A DNA stretch of 64,000 nt from Paragonimus westermani (taxonomy: Eukaryota; Platyhelminthes; Trematoda; Plagiorchiida; Troglotrematidae), in the NCBI GenBank assembly GCA_008508345.1, contig QNGE01000748.1:30781-94780 (forward strand), read 5' to 3'. A model generated the notes under the pieces. It saw nothing but the letters and a program-made list of their open reading frames with translations. It ran no database searches and was not told the DNA's origin. The first letter of the stretch is position 1, and each line of letters opens with the position of its first letter. A program made the translations under genes and the position numbers. Positions 48,801-61,485 of the stretch are shown here, one piece after another.

Positions 48801-51800
48801 CAAGCCCATGGCGATGGGCGGTCACATTCAAATAACGAGCTAAATGTGAAAACTGGATGTTCAACTGTATTCCGTTTTAAAAATCTTTCTATGTGAATAA
48901 AGGTTGAAACGAACAATTTTTAACTGTCAGAACGTCGTAAATCATGGGCCAAATGTTCGCCACAATATGGTGAACAGCAGGTTTGTTAGCTCGAGTTAAC
49001 GGTTGTATTGCACCGTGATTTGTTGGGTTCACAACTACTATGCAACCGATCAAGGGGACGAGGTCAGTAGTAAGATGTGTGAGTCATAAAACTTAGATGA
49101 GAAGGAGTTTTCTTCTGTATACAACTGTTGCAAAGCTGCTAAGTTAAATTTACAGACTACTGCAGGCATTTATCTGGCAACCTGTCGAAAACTGAGTGTG
49201 TCGTTGTACCGGCCGAGGATCCACACCGAAAGCAACGTACATTCATCATTTTAGGTTCAACCTGACGGATTCATATGTCTTTGAAAGATTAGACATCTAC
49301 TTCATGGTTATAAACACTAATAATTCGTTGCGCGTTGTTTTAAACAGTACTGAGACTGCTATAGAATTTCAGTGCCAGACTTGCAAACGTACATCTGCAC
49401 AACAAGCCGATGCTCTCCGATTGGACAACGCTCGGCTTTCGTGTGAATCTTCCGCTTAGGTTACTGTAGCAGCCTGCATCTCCACATTTTTTACACTTAA
49501 CTTGAGCTATGGGGACTAATTTGTTCGAGGTGGTCTTTTTTACCCGGGCATAGTATAACACACTTATTTTAGTTTCTAATTACAGTCGTCATCATCATCA
49601 TGATCATCATCCTCACCATAATCTGCATAGATTCATTTCCTTCCTGTCCGCTCCAGAATATTTTGCCCGAACTGGTCAGAAGTATGAAATCGCCTCAAAG
49701 CACCACTCACTAATGGGCAAACGTCTGATAACTAATACTGCTTGTAAAACGTGCGACCACTCCTCCAGTGTGCATACTCTGAACGGTCCTTTCGCAATCT
49801 ATAGTCAGGCAAATAGCGTGACTCGAATTCCTGTCCACTGACATTTCAGTTCGATTTGAACTTACGCTACTTTTGTAGTTGGTTCATATTTAATGTTTCT
49901 TTACTCACAGTAGTCGGAAAACTTTGCTGATCAGCACATGCACAGGTGTATGCCCCTCATGTGGAAGCACAGTGGACTTTGCCCCTGTTAACTTGCAAGC
50001 AAATAACTGAATATGTAAAACCACCAAGATACGATTGCACTCTTCAACTTGGACTGCGGAAAGCAACTCTCTCAATTTATTCAATGCTAGAGAGTTGAAG
50101 AGTTTGGTTGATGCCAACTGAACGCCCCACACATTCGATCACGGCCTTTGCACTGAAACTGAATATTCAGCTACCGTTTTGTGAACAGCCACTACATGCT
50201 AGTTTGACTGTGATCAGAGCCCATCAGCCATGCAGTATTTTACCGCTTCCAGAGTCTGAACTCTGGTCAAGTTGCTGTTGTGGCCAACACGATAGTTACT
50301 ACCTTTTCTCGTGATTGAACGTTATTAAGAAGCGAAGGTGATTGAACGTTGGTACACGATGAGTAACTGATAGCGTGATGTTAACCACTCAGAGGAAAAT
50401 ACGGTTATCCGTCAATGCAACGACTGTATTTCTATTCCCCGGATACCGTAGGGAGACACGATACCGTTAAGTTCGAACTAAAATGAAATTCCGGACCAGA
50501 TGTTTATTCTATCCATTCCCCGATAGAGACCTGGGCCTGTATGACTAGTTCGATAAAATTCAATACATTGCTGACAGGAAAGACCTGCTGTTTCGACTAC
50601 TTGGAACAGAATGTTGACAAGAGGTTGGCCTTCTTTTCTTCGGGGGTTTGAATATAACGCGGTTTACCCCACTGCCAAAAACGTACGAATCGGCGGGCTA
50701 GATATCAGTGTTCAGGTTCAGCGATGCAGAATGGAAATTTTATAACAAATTTTCAAACTCATAAACTAAATCCGAGTCATAAGAAAATTAACACAATAGA
50801 ACAATTGACTGACGACAGATGACATCACTGTTCTTGTGAATAAAGCTACAACGACCAGCTGTCAAAAATGTGTCATGCTGTAAAAGAATCGCCCTAGGGA
50901 ATAGCTCACGAATGTTCCCATTGCCCGACTTTTTCAGTAACAACAAATTTCATTCAGCGACCAGTTTGCATACATTGAGAAATGCATACCAACTGTCAAT
51001 AAATTGGAGCACAACAAAGTTTCTTACAACATCAGAGCGTTATTTTACCCCCCAACAGACTCCCAGTCATAACGTTAACTTTCGCTATTCAATAGTGGCA
51101 ACCAGCGCAATGTTTTCCGCTTGCGATCTTAATTGGAGCCTGAAAACAGCATGAGATGGAGACTGATTGCCGCTTTTTATATGATCAAAAAGTCCGCCGC
51201 TATTGTTGAATTTAATTAGTGCGATCGTAGTACGCGAATCGGTGGATCCATCCACATTGGTTAACCATTGTAACCGTCTGAATATGCTCATCGTGGTGAG
51301 ACAACTACAGGCAACTTCTCACCGTGACGTTCTTAAGCCAGTTCGATGAGTTTTCCAGTAGGCATGTATCAGCGAGGAATACTTGATTAGAATTTTAATG
51401 AGTTCGGTTTTCTCCAAAATGAGTTCACTTTTGTATTAGTATACATGGCCGCGTCCCAAGCACGTGGACCGGAATTCGTATTCTGGAAGTGTCTGGGGCA
51501 CACACTACTGGTTAATCTCGACTAATTTTCGTAATGGGTCAGCTGGAAAGTCTACACCGTTTCGATGAATATCAAGTAATGCCATTGGTAGTTAACTTAC
51601 GGCAGCGAAAATTCGTGAATTTTTAATTAGTAACTCGTTCAGATTTGCATTGAGAACTGACGCATCCAGCCTATGCATCAAGTAGTCCATTTAACATTCA
51701 GTTTACTTCGTAAATCTATCATATTTTAAAGCATGTTCATTGTCAACCACCTTGATATACAATGAGTAATTTGGGTGCCTTAAATAAAACAGGTGAACAG

Positions 51801-53086
51801 CCCTAAGCATACGCTTTACTTACTGTACAGGTAGCTTAATAAAACTAAGCAACTCTGTGTCAGAATGAGATGGGAATACTCGTACTAATATTTCTTCCAC
51901 GGTATGCACAGAACTTACTTTGCACTATTGAATTTGTGTTTACTGATCTGCACGGATGGTGGAGGCATCAAAAGCAATCGGTTACCCATCTCATTAACAT
52001 TGTCGAATACATATGCAATGAAAAATGGTGTATGTGTGTGTGCCTTGTGATATCAGCTGAGTAACACTACTGTTCTCATTCTAGCCTGCCGGCTATTACT
52101 TCTGACCGGTGCGGTTCATTCAGCTATCTGTAACTGAATCGCCAGTGTTAATTTTACAACTTGGTGACATCCTAATCGAATTCAAGGATTGCGATCATTC
52201 TCTGACAGATGCAGACAGTGTGTGACGAGTCAGATCAAGCTGGCTAGCATAGCTTTTTCGGGAAGGTCGGTTGTATGTTACGTAACAAGTAGGGTGCATC
52301 TTCAAGTGATTTGAACTGTTCGTGACCACAGCAAATTATAAATCAAATTGTCAGCCGAGTGATAGTCAACGTAGTCGTGCAAAACGAAAATTCACCCTAG
52401 CTTAATCTCCTATCTTATTGTGTCGAAGCATTTAGCTCGAATCATTAAAAAATTCTCTCCAAAAACTACGGAAAAAGTTAATAATGCGCTCAAAGAAACG
52501 ATTATAATGAAATTCAACGCCCGATGTATGATCTCTACTCCATATTATTATGCGAGTTTTCAGATTGTGTTGTAATTATTCGGCGAACGTTAATTGATCA
52601 TGCATGTTTAACTTGTTTCTATTTCGTCCCACGAGCGAACAGTTTGCAGATAACAGAGATAGGTAACAGAGACAAGTTTTCTAAAACGCTTTTCGTGATC
52701 TAAGACAACTTATTTCAAACTGCCTTTCGTCCTCTTTTGATCAAGTGTTCGAACTCGCCCTTAGATTATCCAATACTCAAAATAATCGTCCATTTTCACA
52801 CCTCATTGCTGCCCCCTGATTTGCACTTAGTCACATAGGCATTGTACATAATTTGTATAGGTCATATCAGTGACAACTTGGTCCCGCTGTTCTCATCGGA
52901 AAAGAGGGATGGCGGAACGTAGGAGATACCGATCTGTAGTAAGTCAATCGTAATTCAGTAGTTGGCAAATGTGACACCGTATCATCCACCAAATTTGCTA
53001 ACAAAGTTCGAGGCACTTAATTCAGACCACATCATGCACATCTTTTTGACAACCATCAGGCTTCATATAATTATTCAAAACGGAGG
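42831..53086. other. No gene seen
   Basis: AT-rich non-coding sequence. Frames at 44146-44575, 46301-46725, 49196-49561, 49905-50314 and 50870-51291 were read and not matched to any family. A short CAT-rich run lies near 49588-49608. Confidence 0.5.
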
Positions 53087-53097
53087 GAAGACACATC

Positions 53098-53136
53098 GCT
53101 AGATGTTAACATTTCGATTCGCTGTCATCAGTTGCC
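53098..53136 (-). ncRNA. Hammerhead fold at 3' end of Penelope-like element 4
   Basis: On -, core CTGATGA (complement of 53125-53131) and GAAA (53112-53115) are intact. Helix III ATGT/ACAT is perfect with a TA loop, and the predicted cleavage triplet is ATC (C17 = complement of 53102). Helix I GGCA A/TAGC has one mismatch. Helix II (CAGCGAATC) has lost its closing pair. Confidence 0.6.
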
Positions 53137-53923
53137 AACGCAAAACCAGCAAATTTTTATACAAACAGCGCAGAGCAACAACAGTTGAACGAACTAACCA
53201 CGTAGTTCTCACCTTTCTCGCGTCAATAGTGCTACCAATCCCACGCAACCAGTTCAATCGTCTTAGCGGATCCTGTATACAAAAATTGACCGAAGTTTTC
53301 TGATTAGCACTTCCTCACTAATCATTAATACTTTCGGTTTGCGACTAGGTAACACTATCTTGAGCGATCTGACATGGTCGCCAAGGTGACCTTTGATATG
53401 ACGTGTTTAACGATCGACAAGTTTGGGTGTGTATCACCGTTATGGACAGCCCAACCCTTAGTGATTGACAGAACACGTAGGTGGGAGTTGCAACGCCGAC
53501 GTTAATTTGTGACTCATGTTGTTGGTCAGGTGATCACCCTTGAATTGGATTGACAAAGATATGTTCTTTTCCTCCACACTGTAGCTTGCCACCTTTGGTT
53601 CATTCATCTTAATGTGAATATCCGCAAACTTTTCAGGATAACTGTTATCCACCGGCGTTTTCTTGGTATACCTTTTTTTTCCTCTAGTCGATTTGCAGTG
53701 AAAATCATTATGGCTCTGAGAAATTACGTTTAGATGGATGCAGTTCGAATAGGTACAAAATAAGTTAAAAGCACATTCATCGATAAAAAATAAACTGTCA
53801 TTCACCTAATGTTTGTGGAGTATAACTCTCAAAATCCTTTCTTTAAAAACGTTTTTCAAGCATTCCCAAAAATGACCGAGATAATGGGGGACGCAATAGG
53901 CTGCCCCTAGTTGCGCCGTCAAT

Positions 53924-54089
53924 CTTTCTGTATTTTCAATTTGACCATCACTCACGTTTGATCGCGGCGTTCGCATTCAGATAGACCTTCCAGCCAGCCT
54001 CTTTCGAAAACAAGCACTAGACTCGAGTTTCGCTCTCANCAACTTGAAAATAAACCAAATCCCCGACTACTCATCAGCTTTCTGTATTT
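53924..54089 (-). mobile_element. Hammerhead SINE-like repeat, copy 3, with 12-bp target-site duplication
   Basis: CTTTCTGTATTT occurs at 53924-53935 and again at 54078-54089. The 142-bp insertion between them matches the repeat at 1-410: 53936-54038 is inverted relative to 296-405, and 54040-54077 is in the same orientation as 98-142. An N at 54039 marks where the two parts meet. It interrupts Penelope-like element 4 and is therefore younger. Confidence 0.75.
54014..54038 (-). ncRNA. 3' half of a hammerhead with intact cleavage triplet
   Basis: On - it reads TGAGAGC (3' side of helix II), GAAAC, loop TCGA, GTC and TAGTGC (helix I 3' strand). Cleavage would follow GTC, between 54020 and 54019. 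The 5' half, with CTGACGA, is missing at the N. Confidence 0.55.
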
Positions 54090-55262
54090 AATAACTTCGA
54101 ATTCAAACGGACTTCTTTACGTACATGTAACAATGAGACCATTAAGAAGATCTAACGGAATATCTAAATTTGCACTCTGGCTGGAAATTCAACAGGGGAA
54201 CACTAATAAGTCATTTATGGACTTGCTGAATTCTTCTCCAAAATCTCTACAAGCTCGAAACAACTATTAGCACAATTGGGGGATAAACTTTTACAAATCG
54301 GTTTAAGGATGTCAACTAACCATCGCCTAAGTTTGTGGTTTGCTGAATGGTTCATGTGTTATATCGATCTTGTTAGGATACACGTCCCGTGGATTTTTGG
54401 TGAACCTCTCATCTCTGGTGTCTGCGTGCCTGTTGGTTTCAGTTTCTTATATTGCATCTCAGAAATATACCCATGCGACACCAATTTTCACGGTCTCCTC
54501 GGTATCTGCTTTTCCATCAGGAAATTTTTGTCAGGCTCAGCATCCAGCTGAATTTACCGTGCATCGGAACATAGTATGGTCACCTTGGTTACGTAAACCT
54601 CTTCATGGTGACGATGCCATAACCCTCGCCTGGCTTGAGGAGGATTAGACCAATCATTTCTGTGAGCTCCTTAAAGGCTTTGTAGTGTTCAATACACCAG
54701 TATCAATGCTGGTGTACTGGGGCTGATAGGAATTCACACGAGGTACCAGTCAACTTTGCATAGAACCGGTGGGGCGGGAGTGAGATTGTTAACTGGTTCA
54801 CGCAAGTTTTCCAAATGAACCCTGGTCTGTAGATTTTTTTCACTTGTTTCGGTGCATCCTGAAGTCTAGACCCAACGAAAGTACATCAAATTGAGGTTTG
54901 ACAAAGTGACTAGGCAGTAAATTATGAATGTGTTCCAAATCATCTGTCGTAAAAGCTGACAACCAGCCAACGAGGCAGTGTATTTTGTAAGTTCTGATTC
55001 GTTCAATATAGTGTTACCTAGTCGCAACCCGAAAGTGTTAGTGATTAATGAGGAATTACTATTAAGAAATCTTCATTCAATTTTTGTGTACCGAAGCCGC
55101 TAAGACGATCGAACTGGTTGCCGTGGGATTGGTAGCAATATTGGCGCGCGAAAGATCAGAACTACATGGTTGGTTCGTTCAACTGTTGTTGCTCTGCGCC
55201 GTTTGTATAAATATTCGCTGGTTTTACTTTAGTGACTGTAGACTGGAGTAGCTTAGAGTTCG

Positions 55263-58200
55263 TACTATCGTTGCGACGTGAACCGTTTCAGGGAAGCAAT
55301 TGTGATTATCCATGAGTTTTATTCAGCTGCCAACATTAGTTTCATGAAAGGCTAACAATCGGTAGCCAAAAGGCAAAATTGTTAGATTATGAGCTTAACT
55401 GATTAAGCGAAAAATCTCTTTCCGTAAGCTATTATAATATGACCACCACGATCGAATACTTTCGAGGTAGTTTACCTATCACAATAAGAGTCAAAATATT
55501 TACGGCTACAAGTTACAATTCTTTCTATCTAGATCTTACAGTAAGAAGCGTTGCAACCAACACTATGAATGTTGAGCTGTGCATCAGACGCTGTTAGTTT
55601 TGAATTTCCCCACCTTTTCCCCTCGATGCATTTGAGCAACGAATGACAAAGCGAAGTCAAAAATATGTTGCCACTCAGAGTTTGTGCAACACAATTTACT
55701 GTTTCTAAAGTATTAAAACCATCTGCCATAATTGGACTGTGTTTGTAGTTAGCGATTACTATTATTGCACAAACAAACACGTTTTGAGACCGCGTAACTG
55801 CTCTCAATTCAGCTGTGTGTGATTGTTTCACAGTGTATCATCTGAGAAAATTCATGATACACAAAACCCAAATGTTCGATAAAAAAAAACCATGACTCAC
55901 GAACTGAAACTATATGTCGATTTGTTGGGTGGCTTTTAAAACAAGGTTCACTACCGGGCTGCCTTGATTAGGCAACTGGTTACAGTTTGCTCAATCATGC
56001 AAAACTCAACTCAGAATGCAATCAAGCAGATTCTGCTTAAGCCTTTCCAATATAGTTCCATCAATCTTCACGCACACGGCGGTCGATATTTTCTTGCCCA
56101 CAGTCACGGAAACCGGCAGCAATACCTCGGTGATTGTAATTCATATTCCCCCCTCCCCCGAATGTGCACTGATTTATCCACGTATATAAATAAGATCGAA
56201 ACAATGACTGTTAATCAGAGCCAGTGGACTGAATGCCACTGCTTTCCCCCTTAGCTGTCCTCATGATGTGGACGATCAATGACACACAACCTTATTAGTA
56301 ACAAAGCAACTGGCTCCTGAATACTGATTACTTAGTAATGTAAGCAAGTTTCCAGGATAGATATGGAGGGCTTTAAAAATTTCATGCCTACTGAGTGGTC
56401 CCATCTACTTCCTTAGCCTACAAACACTGAAAACTTTCTGTTGTCTAATTTGTTTGTTTTTGTTTAAGATTGATATACCCGTACTGTGTTATACAAGTGC
56501 ATAACATCAAAGCAACACCACTGATTGCCGACACATTGCATTTAATTATTGTGTGATACACAACTTCCTGCTCATATCATTTGTGAGCCTCGACAGAAGA
56601 ATAATATAAAAATGTACTGAACAGAGACTGTAGTAGGAAATGTACGTAACCCGTGAAAGACGTTAGAAGAATTACGACCACCAGTAACTTTACTCAGTAT
56701 TTCCAGCTAACACTAGTCTACATCCCTTCTTGGACTGAGTGTGTGGAACATCATGGAAGGTGCACGTTTGTTTCATCCTTCACCTACTTCACTGGTCACT
56801 GATTAAAAAGCTCCAATGGTGGTTACTCTATTGGCAGCTTTGTAGAGGTGATTACGTTGGCTTTGTAATTAAGAAATGTGAGAATGGTGACCCATGAACA
56901 TGGTTCAGTTAACCTGCTATAACCGTGATAGACATTTGTACTTTTCGGATCAAGTTTTATCCCTTACCTCCCACAGTATCTCGTGGGTTCCTTCGAGCAT
57001 CCCGCACCCGAGGTCCTAGTTGCATTCCGCGATTACCAATTACCAACAGATCACGTGGTTTTTCTTCCCGCGTGTGAACAGACCATCATCACTTAGTAAC
57101 CTATTAGTCTGGTCTGAACAACACCTCTTTGTTTCAAAACACACTACGGAAATGCGTCGTACCACATTTCGTTCGTTTTTCAAAGCGCTTGAAACGACTG
57201 TGTGCAAGTCATTTGGTAATTCGATCAGTATGGTGACATCAAACACTTAACATGCTTGCTGCCAATAAGTGAATGAACACATAACAGACATTCAACTTAC
57301 TCATAGTGTTGTGTCTACTCCGTTTCACGCAGCAGAGTGATCACTCAGAGAGTCCTGTTGTAATATTTAGTTCTGAAATTACAAGTGGCCAGGTATATCG
57401 CGAATGATTTTTGAGTGTGTGGTATGAAAGCTTAGATCACTGACACGGTAATCGAGTGAGCTCACTGTTACATCGATGTACAGGTCAATTCTATCACGTT
57501 GAAGCCTGCACTCTGGTGGGTGGCAGCTTGTCTCACGTAAACAAACATAAACGTGCATCCATCACCTCTCTATATTAACCGCTGTTGTAGCCGCCAGTGT
57601 TTGTTGCATATAACTGTGTTCTCAAGATTTAGTACAGAGCTATATTGGTCAATTCCTCCTCATCCACGTGGGCGAGCGTACGCGCGCACCCACGTTCGCA
57701 AGTGCGACCGCACAAATCTTATCAACGCCTGTCCGTACGAGCGCGCTTGCTTGTCCGAAAACAACGGGGGATTCAACCTCGAGCTTCCCATGTTTGTGAC
57801 CGGTCTGGACACACAAGCAAGATGTGTTGTAGGCTCGATTTATGTAATCAGCTCTACCAATTCAACTGACTGCTAGCCGCAAACGAGTCAGCCAAAATCT
57901 CCAATCTGTATGGATCTGCCCCTAACTTTATATGAGTTCGGTGAACCTACAGTTCTAAAGGAAGTTGTGGGACACGTATCCTCAATGCTTCTGTTTCCAG
58001 GGTTCCAAATGGTTGTACACCACCTTACCCCAGCCGTACTGTTATGCCTGTTCAAAACAGGGCAATTAGACATAGACATCCATGATTCGCTATACAGTAC
58101 CCAAGTCTTCTTAGTGCCAATGGATAAGCGTAACATGTTCACTATGTACACAATGTAACTTGTACTTTTCTCGATTCAGTTTTGATTAATGACATGCTTA

Positions 58201-61200
58201 TTGGTATAGGGCCAGGTTACCAAATTATAATCACTCGTTTAATTAAATTTTGACGTACACCTATCAACTGGCTGAAAATCCCCAAAGTATTCATTACCAT
58301 TTTTCTGAAGTATACCTATCACGGGGCTCGTACACATGCGCTCTAGACTCATAGTTCTGTAAGGCAGATAAAACAAAATTCCAAGATGTTTCTGCGTTCC
58401 CAGGTATTCTCGTTAAAATTTCTCGCTTCTGCAGTGTGTACGTTGCAGTTCATTATTCTAAATTTTCTGTGAGCGAAAACAAAGTTGTCACTATCTTACG
58501 CCCATCAATAACAGAATATTTTCAGTAGGGAGTTTCAATTGCCGGTTAGCGATTCTGACAATCCTGTCTTAAATTGGTGAACGCACTCTAGCAATTTATT
58601 GACAGTACTTTCTTCCAGCCCCAAAATACCATCTGCTGGAACACAGCAGGCGGTTTGTGTTTTAGTTCGACAGTTATTTTTCATGGAAGCAGACTACTTC
58701 TTTCACAGCCGTTTATCTACAATGGCCTACCTTGAGAGACTAACCTTTTCTTGTTGAACACTGTCGGCGTATGGATTAACAACGATGTTTTAGGCAAACG
58801 AACCGCATACCATAAAACTAATCAACCGCGAGCACAGCAAACATTAACCAGACGAATTACTATTTTGGTTCTGATAACACATGACACTTATGGATGGTAA
58901 CAAAAATTATGGGCAGAACTTAATAAGTTCGGAGTAATTAACCAAAGCCACCAGACTGCTGAATAGTTTGCGGTGTAAACCCAGTCTAGCCCTATGTAAT
59001 GCAGTGTTGTGATGCTGTACTTTTAAGACGCCTACTAAACAGTTTTGATGGAAGAATCATTACCTGAATAAGCTTACAAAATCTACCTCATTATTCTCAT
59101 TTGATTAGTGGTGAATTAGAGCTGACAAGATCTCTGCCCACACAATACTTCATAGTTCATACGTGTAGACAGAACGGTTGTGACGTTATCCCACTACTTC
59201 TAACTGTCAACTGGTAAGTCTGTGCAGTACATCCCTGTACTTGGTTTTCCACTGCGGAATTATCTGCCTTATTCAGTGGCTACCGTTGATTGAGTTACGA
59301 TGCTGATAATTACTGGTCAAACGAGGATCGCTCAGTACTACAGTCCACCTGGCAAACAAAGTGCCTCTCTTCCACGATTGTAGAAACAAACTAGTCAGCA
59401 AAGCAGACGAAATACGTAGGTTTAACATTTTCTGATTTGGTGATAAATTCAGTGCCACAAGTAGTGTTAATACAGTCTTCCCTTGCTGACCGTTGAAAGA
59501 TTGTTGAGAAAATAATAAAGATCTTAATTTCCCAAACACTTTACGCATTTGCACCCAGTCTTTTGTGTCTGTTTGACCTCCTGGATCTTAGAGAAGTAAG
59601 AGCAGCTTGACTTCACAAGCTGTTAGCCCCACCGTTTTTGTTCTCTACTGAAGCCGACCGGTTATTCTCTGACCTTATGTATCAGCTAACTTCTTGTACG
59701 TATCAATAAGTTTAATTTACTTAAATGTGGTTGGGATCCATTTGATGTAACAAGGCCTCAGGTTAGACGCATTCGTGCTTTCTTCCTACTACATGCTAAC
59801 TCTTCAATGCACTACTTGGACTAGATCAGGTATTCTGGTAGAGCTTGTGCTTGCCGTTTGTGTTTTGTCGGATGGCTGTAGATTGCCCACTCCTGACTTA
59901 GTTTATCTCACGAAGGTTGTCAATTTTTTCGAGTAGCCAGGAATAGAAAAAGGTTTCGGGGGTACCAAATCATTTGGAAAACTGGTACAGTGGGGTCTTT
60001 ATGCTGCGAACACTGTCACGTTACTCACAGGGCAAGTTTTCAGTAAGGTCCCTCCTCTTTTTTGGAGCCATTCTGTTTAAACTGTTTACAACGAAAACAG
60101 TCGGAATTTCACATCACTACACCAGACTCTGCTTTCACAGGTTTGTATTTCTCGGCCAGTTTTTTCATTGTATAAACTAGACAGATGAGACGACCAACAG
60201 AGCGATTGGGAAGCCCGCTGTTCATAGCTGAAAGACAAAATTTTATCTGTCTAAATACGAATCATCTGATTACTGTGGGAACTGAAAAGATTAGGGTGTA
60301 TTACGTAAAACAGTACCACAACACACGACTCAGTTTCATTCATTTGCGATAACCAAAGATGGTTGTGTATTGCTGCCACGAGAAAAGCTGTGTATATTTA
60401 AGTTCAGCCAGTGAGTTGTGAGTGGTTTCTGAGGGAAAAACCGCCTATAAAAATGCGGACACAATTCTGCCTATACAACAAATGCACCTCGCACCATTCA
60501 GCAATTTCAGCCTTCCAAAGACCAATGCAATAAACCGTTCAAACGTTATTCCAAGACGTGAACACTGAAGTCGGGGTATACAACCTGATTCATCGAAAAC
60601 AATTGCCTTTGAAAGGGCACTTTACTCAGTAGACGGTGCATCAGGTTTTGTTACCAACATTATTTATGTAGAATGCCCCCGTTACCAACTTGTAATGTCT
60701 TTCTGCTATAAAGGAAGCGGCTTCATAAGTTTTCCATGGTACACTAAGTGGCACCTGAAACAAGGTTGTGACTCGTAATTCAGCGTACGTTTTCAACAGT
60801 CACTCTGGAGTAGTCGTTTATACATGATATTCAAGAATCCGGTAAGCTATCAGTAGTCCAGTTTGTCTGACCGGTGACCACGACACCCACAGTTCCCCAA
60901 TCTTGACGTAACAATGTCCGAAGTCCGGTGGGTTTCCCGAAGATTTTTACTCAACAGTTTGCTCACCCTACAGGCAGGCGGACTTCAACGAAAACAATTC
61001 AGGTTGCTGGCGTGAGAAACCAGCGTGATTCCTCAAGACAACCATATGCCAGCCGTGAAACAGCTGACTGATGAAGGGAAATTCAATCGATCTTCAGACT
61101 TTAAAACAACACCTCACTGGTTGGGTGCCATTCTCGATGGTGACGAGTAGTACAGAGCTAACTTAGGGAATGCGGTCTGCGATGATAGAACTAACCTGGT

Positions 61201-61459
61201 TTTATCATGTATGATCGATCGAGGTTGTGACATCTGCACCGACACACCAACGTTTGTATTAGTGGCTCGTAATAACCTCGTACTTAAAGGATAAAGGATG
61301 TGAAACTAACGGCAGTTGAAAGATAACTCTCACCTGGCACAGAGATTGTAGGCATTCGACACCGTAAACAGTGGTCTTATTACTATGTGAGCCTCCTGAT
61401 GTTTAATGTGTAATTACAAACAAATAACTAGTCTGATCTTCGTTTATCTCCTTCTACCT
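55263..61459. other. No gene seen
   Basis: AT-rich non-coding sequence. A + frame at 57553-58158 is 201 codons with a single TAG at 57874 but no recognisable domain. The frame at 55529-55831 (-) is also unassigned. Confidence 0.45.
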
Positions 61460-61485
61460 CTGGATTTGCGTGCACGCAAATCCAG
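61460..61485. repeat. Perfect 26-bp palindrome
   Basis: CTGGATTTGCGTG is followed directly by its exact complement with no spacer. No flanking repeat or gene gives it a role. Confidence 0.6.

Larger units (their letters stand above)
53087..55262 (-). mobile_element. Penelope-like element 4 with long inverted terminal copies
   Basis: On -, DDLEHIHNLLPSHF and VLSLGLDF (near 54955-54840) align with the N-terminus of element 2. HYKAFKELTEMIGLILLKPG and YGIVTMKR (near 54695-54600) match its LQPDKGSG block. After the 53936-54077 insertion come PPLSRSFLGMLEK (near 53900-53860), VNDSLFF (53808-53785, for YVDDSLFF), the linker FADIHIKMNEPKV and LSIQFKGDHL...HKLTSAL (53640-53490), and finally SIVKHVISK, RKPKVLMISEE and VLIRKLRSIFVY (53440-53285). 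The central GIY-YIG core is deleted. The 3' terminal ~250-280 bp (53087-53372) is repeated in inverted orientation at 55003-55262, including the C-terminal coding (SRNPKVLVINEELLLRNL). Stops and frameshifts make it inactive. Confidence 0.8.

Noticed and set aside
49905..50314. Overlapping frames; the - strand one has an ankyrin-like EGHTPVHVLI
   Set aside because: A single loose motif on the strand opposite to MIB, without a following LLL/GAD pattern, is not enough to call an exon.
61069..61110. CTGATGA-like core near a GAAA
   Set aside because: CTGATGAAGGGAAATTC lacks room for helix II and has no helix I pairing, so it is a chance match.
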